A DNA stretch of 6,092 nucleotides. Origin: CAYFUL01 sp964346375 (GTDB taxonomy: Bacteria > Bacillota > Clostridia > Tissierellales > Peptoniphilaceae). Made by a program: the position numbers and the translations under genes. Location: contig CAYFUL010000075.1 of assembly GCA_964346375.1 (NCBI GenBank), forward strand, positions 1 through 6,092. Direction: 5' to 3'. Positions 1-5,743 of this stretch are shown here, one piece after another; positions within the stretch are counted from its first letter, which is position 1, and every line of letters starts with the position of its first letter. The notes below the pieces were generated by a model. The model was not told the DNA's origin. It did not search any database and saw nothing but the letters and a program-made list of their open reading frames with translations.

Positions 1-60
1 GGGGTGAAGGGGAACCAAAGGGGAGAAACTGCGCTATTTCTCCCATGGTTCCCCTTCATT
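1..60. repeat. Palindromic intergenic repeat, copy A
   Basis: This is a long imperfect hairpin. Bases 5-17 pair with 46-58 (13 bp, core GAAGGGGAACCA), and bases 21-28 (GGGAGAAA) pair with 37-44 (TTTCTCCC). It matches 5721-5780 in the same orientation at 57 of 60 positions; the differences are at 34, 35 and 45. Three GGGG runs (1-4, 9-12, 20-23) lie in the left arm. The window edge cuts whatever lies upstream, so the true element may be longer. A short T-run follows (59-63), so it could also terminate an upstream transcript. No coding potential is evident. Confidence 0.85.
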
Positions 61-158
61 TTAAAAAAAGTATTTTTATTACATTAGCAATTTTTAGAAC
101 TCTACATCATTTAAAACTCTTTCAATATTTTTAAAATATTTTTATTTTTAAAAAAGTA

Positions 159-187
159 TTGACTTTTTTAAATCCTCAGTTTAAACT
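159..187 (+). promoter_or_regulatory. Promoter of the T-box/trpXYZ operon
   Basis: The -35 box is TTGACT at 159-164. A 17-bp spacer follows, then TAAACT at 182-187 as the -10 box. The -35 matches the sigma-70/SigA consensus at 5 of 6 positions and the -10 at 4 of 6. Long A/T tracts at about 61-158 upstream could act as an UP element; I see nothing else in that stretch. Transcription would start near 194, just ahead of the T-box Stem I. Confidence 0.7.
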
Positions 188-204
188 GTACTCATTAATC
201 CAAT

Positions 205-452
205 AAACCGATGAAGAAGATTAGTAGTTTAAAAAAGATATTTAAGAGAGTGGCCCATTTGGTGTGAGGGCTGTATATTCTGTTTAAATGAATGGACTTT
301 TGAGGGCGGGAAGAAATTTTAGTATTACCCGACGGGGCTTAGCCGTTAAAATAAGACCAATATGTTAGTATTGATGAGAGTGTGCTATATGCAAATTTGG
401 GTGGTACCGCAGAAGATGACTTTTGTCCCATTAGGGATAAAGGTCTTTTTTT
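205..452 (+). promoter_or_regulatory. Tryptophan-specific T-box leader (riboswitch)
   Basis: This tRNA-sensing leader controls the downstream operon by transcription antitermination. Stem I begins with GATGAAGAAGATTAGTA (210-226) and includes AGAGAG (245-250) and the GGTG distal-loop region (261-264). It closes with CCG (208-210) pairing with CGG (307-309). The specifier region reads GAA-TGG-AC, with the codon UGG (Trp) at 293-295. The T-box core GGGTGGTACCGC lies at 399-410. An antiterminator can form: GGG 399-401 pairs with CCC 427-429, the 7-nt bulge UGGUACC (402-408) is presented for the tRNA 3' end, and GCAGAA 409-414 pairs with TTTTGT 421-426. This is exclusive with the terminator at 418-445. 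Uncharged tRNA-Trp should therefore turn the operon on. Confidence 0.95.
418..452 (+). terminator. T-box-controlled intrinsic terminator
   Basis: Bases 418-429 pair fully with 434-445 (12 bp, two of them G-U) around an ATTA loop, followed by seven T (446-452). The left arm reuses the bases needed by the antiterminator (421-429), so the two structures cannot coexist. This is the OFF state when tRNA-Trp is charged. Confidence 0.93.
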
Positions 453-487
453 ATTTCCATCCTCCTCTCACGCGAAAGGAGAAGAAA

Positions 488-1510
488 ATGAAAAAGTTAG
501 TAAGTATTTTAATGTGTATGTTTATTTTAGTTGGTTGTGGAAAAAATGGTGGAAATGAAAAGTCGGCTTCTAGTGAAAATTCAGAGGCAGTAAAAGTTGG
601 TATTATTCAATTTGCTCAACATGGTTCATTGGATAATTGTAGAGAAGGTGTAATTGAAGGTCTAAAGGAAGAGGGATTTGTTGAAGGAGAAAATCTTTCT
701 ATCGACTACCAAAATGCCCAAGCTGATATGGGTATCTCTGCTCAAATTGCAGACTCCTTTGTAAGTGGAAAGTACGATATGATAATTGCAATAGCAACTC
801 CTGCGGCAATGAGTGCCTTTAATGCAGCAATGGATACTGAAATTCCAGTAGTATATACTGCCATTACAGATCCAGTTGAAGCAAGTCTTGCAAGTGCAGA
901 TGGAAAACCTCTTGGAAATATTACTGGTACAAGTGATGTACTTCCTATTGAAGCGCAGTTAAAGCTTATTCGTGAAGTAATGCCTAATGCAAAAAATATT
1001 GGTATTCTTCATACATCTAGCGAAGCAAATTCTGACTCTATGCTTAGAACTTACAAGGAACTTGCACCAAAGTATGACTTTAATATTGTAGACGAGGCGA
1101 TAAATACAACAGCAGATATTCCTCTAGCTACTGATAATATTTTAAACAAGGTGGACGTTATGACTAATCTACTAGACAATACAGTTGTAAATTCTCTACC
1201 TACTATACTTGATAAGGCAAATAAGAAAAATATTCCAATTTTTGGATCTGAAATTGAACAGGTTAGAATGGGATGTTTAGGTTCAGAGGGAATTGAATAT
1301 ATTTCCCTTGGAAATCAAACTGGACGTATGGCTGCAAAGGTACTAAAGGGAGAGGCAAAGGCTAGTGAAATGCCTTTTGAAACTATAGAAACTCCAAACC
1401 TATACCTAAATAATGAAGTGGCAAAAAATTTAAACATTACCCTTTCTGATGACCTACTTAGTAGAGCAACAGAGGTATTTGAAGGAATAGAAATTAAACA
1501 GGAGAAGTAA
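488..1510 (+). CDS. trpX: TrpX: tryptophan ABC transporter substrate-binding lipoprotein
   Basis: This 340-residue protein is the extracellular solute-binding part of a tryptophan importer, anchored to the membrane by lipid. A short positively charged N-terminus and hydrophobic segment lead to the lipobox LVGC, with Cys17 as the lipidation site, then a Ser/Asn/Glu-rich linker. The binding domain starts near residue 35 (VKVGIIQ) and has the ABC_sub_bind (PF04392, COG2984) pattern, including the segments ATPAAMSAF, VVYTAITDP, NITGTSD and NIGILH. The start at 488 is chosen because AGGAG (477-481) lies 6 nt upstream and a signal peptide follows at once. The frame is open upstream to 362, but that part is the T-box leader. 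The stop overlaps the trpY start (TAATG). The Trp T-box supports tryptophan as substrate; by fold alone the family is only 'ABC substrate-binding'. The mature protein contains no Trp. Confidence 0.93.
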   Translation: MKKLVSILMCMFILVGCGKNGGNEKSASSENSEAVKVGIIQFAQHGSLDNCREGVIEGLKEEGFVEGENLSIDYQNAQADMGISAQIADSFVSGKYDMIIAIATPAAMSAFNAAMDTEIPVVYTAITDPVEASLASADGKPLGNITGTSDVLPIEAQLKLIREVMPNAKNIGILHTSSEANSDSMLRTYKELAPKYDFNIVDEAINTTADIPLATDNILNKVDVMTNLLDNTVVNSLPTILDKANKKNIPIFGSEIEQVRMGCLGSEGIEYISLGNQTGRMAAKVLKGEAKASEMPFETIETPNLYLNNEVAKNLNITLSDDLLSRATEVFEGIEIKQEK

Positions 1511-2385
1511 TGGAAATTTTAGTTGGTGTAATTGAACAGGGACTTACCTATTCATTTTTAGCCCTAGGGCTTTATATTGCATATAGTATTTTAGATTTTC
1601 CAGATCTAACAGTGGACGGAAGTTTTCCCCTTGGAGCTGCAATAACTGCGGCTCTAATAATTGGGGGAGTAAATCCTGTACTTAGTCTTGTACTAAGTTT
1701 TTTAGGCGGCGCAATTGCGGGAGCTCTAACGGGAATTATCCACGTTAAATTAAGGGTAAAGGACTTATTAGCAGGACTTATTATGCAGACTGCACTATGG
1801 GCGATAAATCTATTTATTGCAGGAAAGGCAAATGTGCCAATATTTAACTACGAAACAATTTTTAGTTCATCCCTATTAAATTTTGGAGAAGGGCTTAGTA
1901 ATTATAAAGTGTTAGTATTAATGATTCCCATAGTCTTAGTAATAAAAATACTACTAGACGAATTTTTAAAGACCAAGGCGGGATTTATACTAAAGGCATG
2001 TGGAGACAACCAAACTCTAGTAAAGACCATGGCAGTAGATCCGGGTACAGTAAAAATACTTGGACTATCATTGTCAAATGGACTGGTAGCATTAAGCGGA
2101 GCATTGGTTTGCCAAGAGCAGAGATTTTTTGAAATCTCAATGGGAACAGGTTCAATGGTAATGGGACTTGCATCAGTAGTCCTTGGAATGAAATTACTAG
2201 AGAGAGTATCTTTTATTAAAGATACAACTAAAGTTGTATTTGGTTCAATACTGTACAAGGCCTCAGTTGCCCTTGCAATTGCCATAGGATTTACAACAAA
2301 CTCAATGAAACTAATAACGGCAGTAATATTTTTATTCATCCTAGTTGTGGGAGAGAGAAAGAAGGTAAACAATGCTGGAGCTTAA
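1510..2385 (+). CDS. trpY: TrpY: tryptophan ABC transporter permease
   Basis: This 291-residue integral membrane protein forms the transport channel for the TrpX/TrpZ system. I see about eight or nine hydrophobic segments, at roughly residues 8-28, 38-53, 56-77, 86-104, 132-149, 183-200, 212-228, 245-261 and 267-281. The segment LDFPDLTVDGSFPLGAA (28-44) is characteristic of the COG4120 permeases, which belong to the LivH-like BPD_transp_2 group. The cytoplasmic stretch around residues 157-180 (AGFILKACGDN, then the MAVDPGT region) is the likely ATPase-coupling loop. AGGAG at 1500-1504 lies 5 nt before the ATG, which overlaps the trpX stop by one base, so translational coupling is likely. The only tryptophan is Trp97. 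Length is normal for the family and the frame is intact. The assignment as the Trp importer rests on operon order and the T-box. Confidence 0.92.
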   Translation: MEILVGVIEQGLTYSFLALGLYIAYSILDFPDLTVDGSFPLGAAITAALIIGGVNPVLSLVLSFLGGAIAGALTGIIHVKLRVKDLLAGLIMQTALWAINLFIAGKANVPIFNYETIFSSSLLNFGEGLSNYKVLVLMIPIVLVIKILLDEFLKTKAGFILKACGDNQTLVKTMAVDPGTVKILGLSLSNGLVALSGALVCQEQRFFEISMGTGSMVMGLASVVLGMKLLERVSFIKDTTKVVFGSILYKASVALAIAIGFTTNSMKLITAVIFLFILVVGERKKVNNAGA

Positions 2386-3151
2386 AAAAATCAATAAGAC
2401 CTTTAATCCAGGTACAGTAAACGAGCAAAAACTCTTTAGTAATTTTAATTTAAATATAGATAGGGGAGATTTTGTAAGTATAATCGGATCAAATGGCTCT
2501 GGAAAAAGTACCCTACTAAATATAATCTGCGGTTCGCTTATGCCAGACTCTGGAGATATAGTAATAGATGATGTTGTGCTAAATAAAATAAGGGAACATA
2601 GAAGGTATAGTAAAATCGGACGGGTATTTCAAGATCCACAGATGGGAACATCTCCATCAATGACCATCCTTGAAAATCTATCAATGGCAGAAAATAAAAA
2701 CAAGTCTTGGAATTTAACTAGGGGTGCAAATAAAAAGAGGATAAATGAATACAAGGGGCTACTCGCCCCAATAGGATTGGGATTAGAGGATAAACTAGAG
2801 GATAAAGTGGGAAGCCTATCAGGAGGACAGCGCCAATGTCTTGCACTACTAATGGCAACCCTTGTACCAATAGACTTTTTAATACTAGACGAACATACTG
2901 CGGCACTGGACCCAAAGACTGCAGATATAGTAATGGAAATGACAGATAGGGTAGTTAGGGAGAAGAACATTACTGCACTAATGGTAACACATAATTTAAA
3001 CTACTCTCTAAAATACGGAAATAGATTACTTATGATGCACAAGGGAGAAGTCATCGTTGATAAGAAGGATGAGGAGAAAAATAAATTAGAGCTAGATAGT
3101 ATATTGGATAAGTTCTATGAGATAAGTATTGAAGTTGGAAACTCACTGTAA
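2372..3151 (+). CDS. trpZ: TrpZ: tryptophan ABC transporter ATP-binding protein
   Basis: This 259-residue cytoplasmic ATPase powers the TrpXY importer. All nucleotide-binding motifs are present: Walker A GSNGSGKST (39-47), Q-loop VFQDPQMGTSPSMT with Gln87, ABC signature LSGGQ (149-153), Walker B FLILDE (169-174) followed by His175, D-loop AALD (177-180) and switch His207 in VTHN. The form LDEHTAALDP and the overall pattern fit the COG1101 ATPases that accompany COG2984/COG4120 proteins. The ATG overlaps the end of trpY by 14 nt, with AAGG at 2362-2365 as the ribosome binding site, indicating coupled translation. The only tryptophan is Trp113. The coding sequence ends inside the operon terminator hairpin. 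No defects are seen, so an active enzyme is expected. Confidence 0.94.
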   Translation: MLELKKINKTFNPGTVNEQKLFSNFNLNIDRGDFVSIIGSNGSGKSTLLNIICGSLMPDSGDIVIDDVVLNKIREHRRYSKIGRVFQDPQMGTSPSMTILENLSMAENKNKSWNLTRGANKKRINEYKGLLAPIGLGLEDKLEDKVGSLSGGQRQCLALLMATLVPIDFLILDEHTAALDPKTADIVMEMTDRVVREKNITALMVTHNLNYSLKYGNRLLMMHKGEVIVDKKDEEKNKLELDSILDKFYEISIEVGNSL

Positions 3152-3167
3152 GTTTTCAACTTTTTTT
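3131..3167 (+). terminator. Intrinsic terminator of trpXYZ, overlapping the trpZ stop
   Basis: Bases 3133-3143 (AGTTGGAAACT) pair with 3151-3161 (AGTTTTCAACT) in 11 continuous pairs, one of them G-U, around a 7-nt loop. A run of seven T (3161-3167) follows. The trpZ stop (3149-3151) lies in the loop and first stem base, so the last codons of the gene form the left arm. A second, weaker A/T hairpin (3158-3166 with 3170-3178) follows directly. Confidence 0.88.
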
Positions 3168-3256
3168 ATAAAAAAGTTTTCAAAAAATTGTTTTGGTTTT
3201 TTTGAGGAGTTTTTTTGAATAGTTAGGTTATAAAAATACTTTTTCTATTTAAAAAT

Positions 3257-3347
3257 AAAAGGGGACCAGGGGATGGTTATCGGCACTCCCGCAAATTCTA
3301 CGAATTTGCTTCCGTGCCTATGCGGCCATCCCCTAAGGCCCCCTTTT
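3257..3347. repeat. Nested palindromic repeat (module 1 end hairpin)
   Basis: Several stems are nested in one 91-base structure: AAAAGGGG 3257-3264 with CCCCTTTT 3340-3347, GGGGATGG 3269-3276 with CCATCCCC 3326-3333, GGCAC 3282-3286 with GTGCC 3314-3318, and a perfect tip GCAAATTC 3291-3298 with GAATTTGC 3302-3309 around TAC. The outer pattern GGGG-ACCA-GGGGA resembles GGGG-AACCAAA-GGGGA in the hairpins at 1-60 and 5721-5780, so it is probably a diverged relative. Nothing here looks coding. Confidence 0.8.
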
Positions 3348-3393
3348 AAAATCCCCCTTACCCCTGCGCATACTGAAGGAAATGTTTTTCGTC

Positions 3394-3452
3394 AAAGACT
3401 AAAATTTCCAAACTCGCCTTTCAGGCTCAAACATGGAAATTTTTACGTCTTT
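3394..3452. repeat. Conserved-loop hairpin (module 1)
   Basis: AAAGAC 3394-3399 pairs with GTCTTT 3447-3452, and AAAATTTCCA 3401-3410 pairs perfectly with TGGAAATTTT 3434-3443. A tip GCCT 3416-3419 pairs with AGGC 3423-3426. The apical sequence begins AACTCGC and ends GCTCAAACA. The same loop ends occur, on the minus strand, in the hairpin at 5635-5673, although the stems there differ. This indicates a recurring structured element rather than chance. Confidence 0.75.
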
Positions 3453-3488
3453 TCCTCAAAACATATTGTAATGTGGGTTGAAGGGTCA

Positions 3489-3579
3489 CAATTTTTACAA
3501 TGTATTGTGGCGAAACATAATCATCATAAAATAAATTACGCTCTCTACCACGCTTATAAAAAGAAAATTCTTTGCAGGC
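3489..3579. repeat. 91-bp dispersed repeat segment, copy 1
   Basis: It aligns without any gap to 5539-5629 in the same orientation, with 74 of 91 bases identical. The last stretch, TATAAAAAGAAAATTCTT, is identical in both copies. The 17 differences fall at codon positions 1, 2 and 3 of the open frame in an 8:5:4 pattern. That is not how a conserved protein would diverge, so this looks like non-coding repeat DNA. Confidence 0.8.
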
Positions 3580-3582
3580 ATC

Positions 3583-3616
3583 AAAAATCCCCCTCATTTG
3601 TTTTTTACGAGGGGGA
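3583..3616 (-). terminator. Intrinsic terminator of the minus-strand stalk-domain gene
   Basis: Read on the minus strand, 3616-3609 (TCCCCCTC) pairs with 3595-3588 (GAGGGGGA) over 8 bp around a 13-nt loop, followed by five T (3587-3583). It lies 9 bases beyond the stop codon of the minus-strand gene (3625-3627). The strong GC stem and T-run make it a good terminator. It directly abuts repeat module 1. Confidence 0.82.
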
Positions 3617-3624
3617 ATTTAAAT

Positions 3625-5085
3625 TTAAAGATTTTCAAATTTTTCCGTAACAATATTGTAAAACCTATATCCTGAAGGAGATGTATATAGAGAATCGGCA
3701 GTAACAACTCCGAATTTTTTCGCTACTAATTTTCCATTCCTGTTATAGATTTCAGTGTATATTTTTTCCTCATCCTCTGTTACTAAAAATAAAAGATTAT
3801 CTACCTTTGAAAAATTCAATATATTTTCCAAAAATACTTTATCATCTAAATACACCTTATTTTCTAATAGGGGTTTATAAAGAACACCTCTGTCCGTTAC
3901 AAAATATTCAAGTTTATGAGAATCTACAGAATAGTTTAAAATCACTTTAGAACTTCCGTCTTTTAAGCTTACACTATAAATTTCCTGAATATTTTCTGTA
4001 AAAGGATAAATGAACTTATTCACTACATAGGTTAAATTTTCTCCATATACATCGAAATTTTCAGCCGATTTATTAATTTCTCCAGCCTTACTATATTTAT
4101 CTCCATTAAATTTTACTATGCTGTCTTTATCTAGGTAACTGCGAACTATTCCATATTGTGCTCCGTCGTATAGAAAAAATTTAGGAAAAAACAGATCATT
4201 CCCCAGAAGTGCACCATCCCTGATTGAATAAACTTTCCCCGGCTGTTCCTCGTCAAAGGAATTAAAGGAATAGATTTTTGAATTAAATTCAACAACCTGA
4301 GCAAAGTCTTTAAAAAATATATCAAGATGTTCTACCTTATCTCTATCCAATTTTAAATACTTGCTTGTTCCCAGGGAATTTTCTTTACCGTATTTCAAAA
4401 AGATAGAATTTCCACTTTTTATAAATCTGTATAAATCGTTGTTTCCAAGATTGAAAATCTTGTGAAGATTATTTTCTTCGTCTGAAAAATAGACAACTCC
4501 ATCATTTACAAAATATATTCCATCTTTTATTGCAATTTTATCTGATTCTAACTCTCGTAATTTAGGTAATCTGTCTTTACTCCAAATTTCAAGGGTATTC
4601 CCTGTAAAAGAAATCTCAAGTCCGAAATCATTACAAATTTGCCAAGTAAGTGGAACGTACGTTATATCCCTGAAAGAGATAAAGGGATATTCCATATTTT
4701 CATTGTCCCCTATATTTTCGTTAACTGATATTTTATATTTCGGAATAGTAATTTTATTGTCCTTGTTATTTACCTTATCTCTATAAATTTTATAACTACC
4801 ATATGAAGTTGAGCTTTTTAAGTATAATACATTTTCTTTCTCATTCCAAAATACGGAAATCCCCAAAGCCTCACTATTTTTATAAATGGCGGGAAAGTAG
4901 GTGATTCCTCTATAGTTTAAGAATGGATACTTGCTTCTTTTATTTTCAACCAGCTCTCCATTAATTTTTATAGAATAATCAGGTAGTGTAGCACTAAGAG
5001 ATCTAGCATAAAAGTTTTCATGAAATAGTAGGAATAAAATAATCGGAGCAATAACTAACATAAATAAATTTTTTTGCTTAATCAT
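3625..5085 (-). CDS. Secreted protein with two copper-amine-oxidase-N-like (stalk) domains, unknown function
   Basis: This predicted exported protein has 486 residues. Residues 1-28 form a signal peptide: Lys-containing start, hydrophobic core LFMLVIAPIILFLLF, and probable cleavage near YARS. There is no lipobox. Two related repeats follow, at about 38-90 and 118-170. Each has a KIxxN strand, YPF(L/I)x(Y/F)RxITYxP and a C-terminal strand (SVFW...LYLKS; EISF...LEIWSK), the pattern of Cu_amine_oxidN1/stalk domains (PF07833). These are usually structural, not catalytic. Residues about 180-486 contain repeated short strand blocks such as IYFVNDGVVYFSD, which I infer to be a beta-propeller-like region. 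The start at 5085 is chosen because AGGAG (5095-5091 on the minus strand) lies 5 nt upstream; an in-frame ATG at 5109 would sit ahead of that site. The gene is monocistronic and converges on trpZ. Its role is unknown; envelope or surface function is likely. Confidence 0.85.
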   Translation of the reverse strand: MIKQKNLFMLVIAPIILFLLFHENFYARSLSATLPDYSIKINGELVENKRSKYPFLNYRGITYFPAIYKNSEALGISVFWNEKENVLYLKSSTSYGSYKIYRDKVNNKDNKITIPKYKISVNENIGDNENMEYPFISFRDITYVPLTWQICNDFGLEISFTGNTLEIWSKDRLPKLRELESDKIAIKDGIYFVNDGVVYFSDEENNLHKIFNLGNNDLYRFIKSGNSIFLKYGKENSLGTSKYLKLDRDKVEHLDIFFKDFAQVVEFNSKIYSFNSFDEEQPGKVYSIRDGALLGNDLFFPKFFLYDGAQYGIVRSYLDKDSIVKFNGDKYSKAGEINKSAENFDVYGENLTYVVNKFIYPFTENIQEIYSVSLKDGSSKVILNYSVDSHKLEYFVTDRGVLYKPLLENKVYLDDKVFLENILNFSKVDNLLFLVTEDEEKIYTEIYNRNGKLVAKKFGVVTADSLYTSPSGYRFYNIVTEKFENL

Positions 5086-5139
5086 AATATCTCCTTTCAA
5101 TTGAGTCAATCAAAACAAATAAATAACGCTTTCTTTTTT

Positions 5140-5145
5140 ATTATA
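5140..5145 (-). promoter_or_regulatory. Candidate -10 box for the stalk-domain gene
   Basis: A perfect TATAAT reads on the minus strand at 5145-5140, about 45 bases upstream of the ribosome binding site. No good -35 box lies at the right distance (TGTTTC at 17-bp spacing is poor), so the promoter may be weak, activator-dependent or mis-called. Confidence 0.45.
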
Positions 5146-5270
5146 GGTTTACCCTTTAATTAGAAACATCGACATAAATTTATAAAAAATCTCGCTCATT
5201 TGGAAATGATGAAAGACGTAATTTTCTAAAGTGGTATCAATTCAATTTATAACCGAGAGAAATATTTGTT

Positions 5271-5498
5271 TTGTTTAACAATGGTGAAGATGATTTATCT
5301 TTTAGTGAAGTTACTTTTCTAAAGACTGAATTTTCTTTCAGAAAAGATGATTTTTATCCAAATTCCTTTAAATGGGAAGTAAAATTTTCTGATGAAAGTA
5401 ATATAATTACAGAACTGAAGCAGAGGGGAAAAGATGAAAAAATAAATGAACTTCAGAGTATAGAAATTCTGGAGGAGATTAAGACTCAGTTGTATTAG
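5271..5498 (+). CDS. Small orphan reading frame, TTG start or gene remnant
   Basis: This open frame of 75 codons begins with TTG. It has no ATG inside or upstream before an in-frame stop (TAA at 5250-5252). The nearest purine-rich sequence, GAGAG (5255-5259), is 11 nt from the TTG and weak. The predicted peptide is acidic and charged, with alternating aromatic strands (FSFRKDDFYP, SFKWEVKF) and a possible C-terminal helix (the NELQSIEILEEIKTQLY part). I recognise no family. Base use is coding-like (A/T-rich third positions, no internal stops), so it may be the 3' end of a decayed or truncated gene, or a small TTG-initiated protein. It is divergent from the stalk-domain gene and is followed by repeat module 2, whose hairpin at 5635-5673 could end its transcript. 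I cannot say whether it is expressed. Confidence 0.35.
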   Translation: MFNNGEDDLSFSEVTFLKTEFSFRKDDFYPNSFKWEVKFSDESNIITELKQRGKDEKINELQSIEILEEIKTQLY

Positions 5499-5538
5499 GA
5501 CTTTAAATTTTGTTTATTTATCTAAAAATTTGAAGCAT

Positions 5539-5629
5539 CAATTTTTACAAGGTGTTTTGGCAGAATGTATACACCATAAAATAAATTACTCTCCCTCCCG
5601 CACATATAAAAAGAAAATTCTTGGCAGGC
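5539..5629. repeat. 91-bp dispersed repeat segment, copy 2
   Basis: This is the gapless counterpart of 3489-3579 (74 of 91 identical, same orientation, exactly 2050 bp downstream). It ends in AAGAAAATTCTTGGCAGGC, which here also forms the left arm of a 19-bp hairpin (5611-5629 with 5675-5693). In copy 1 that right arm is missing. Confidence 0.8.
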
Positions 5630-5693
5630 GTTAAAAAAATCCGATGTTTGAGCGTAGCGAGTTTCGGATTTTTAGCCTGTTAAGAATTTTCTT
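5611..5693. terminator. Double hairpin with conserved loop; terminator-like
   Basis: The outer stem, 5611-5629 with 5675-5693, is 19 bp with two G-U pairs. The inner stem, AAAAATCCGA 5635-5644 with TCGGATTTTT 5664-5673, is a perfect 10 bp and has a T-run in its right arm on either strand. The 19-nt loop carries TTTGAGCGTAGCGAGTT. The inner hairpin is shaped like a bidirectional terminator. The loop ends match those of the hairpin at 3394-3452 when read on the minus strand. Confidence 0.65.
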
Positions 5694-5710
5694 ACATTCA
5701 GTAAGCGAGA

Positions 5711-5743
5711 GGGGTTAGGAGGGGTGAAGGGGAACCAAAGGGG
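5711..5743 (+). other. G-quadruplex-type motif
   Basis: There are four runs of GGGG, at 5711-5714, 5721-5724, 5729-5732 and 5740-5743, separated by 6, 4 and 7 bases. This fits the canonical four-run quadruplex pattern. The last two runs are also the left arms of the hairpin at 5721-5780, so quadruplex and hairpin would compete. Whether it folds in the cell is unknown. Confidence 0.6.

Larger units (their letters stand above)
3257..3588. other. Composite intergenic repeat module 1 (no supported gene)
   Basis: The gene-free stretch between the trpZ terminator and the minus-strand gene is mostly this module. In order it holds the nested hairpin (3257-3347), C-runs (3330-3364), a linker ACCCCTGCGCATACTGAA (3360-3377), a conserved-loop hairpin (3394-3452) and a 91-bp segment (3489-3579). 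A related set of parts occurs at 5539-5780. There the 91-bp segment keeps its orientation, but the linker and end hairpin are reverse-complemented. A frame is open across 3273-3650, but it starts in the hairpin, has no ribosome binding site and ends inside the neighbouring minus-strand gene, so I do not call it. Positions 3168-3256 are AT-rich with nothing recognisable. Confidence 0.7.

Noticed and set aside
362..487. N-terminal extension of trpX starting at the ATG at 362
   Set aside because: This stretch is the T-box core, antiterminator and terminator. A strong ribosome binding site and a lipoprotein signal peptide place the start at 488.
1902..2372. Minus-strand open frames inside trpY (also inside trpZ, 2629-2970)
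   Set aside because: They are antisense shadows of well-supported genes, with no ribosome binding sites and no recognisable protein features.
3273..3650. Plus-strand open frame of 125 codons between trpZ and the stalk-domain gene
   Set aside because: It starts inside a nested hairpin with no ribosome binding site, runs through three repeat elements and a terminator, and ends antisense within the neighbouring gene. Its repeat part diverges without a third-position excess.
5086..5109. Longer start for the stalk-domain gene at ATG 5109 (minus strand)
   Set aside because: It would place the strong AGGAG site inside the coding region and put eight polar residues ahead of the signal peptide. Position 5085 fits both signals.
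3489..5629. Possible CRISPR-like or transposon array from the repeated segments
   Set aside because: Only two copies exist, 2 kb apart, with no regular spacers, no cas gene, no transposase and no clear target duplication visible in the window.
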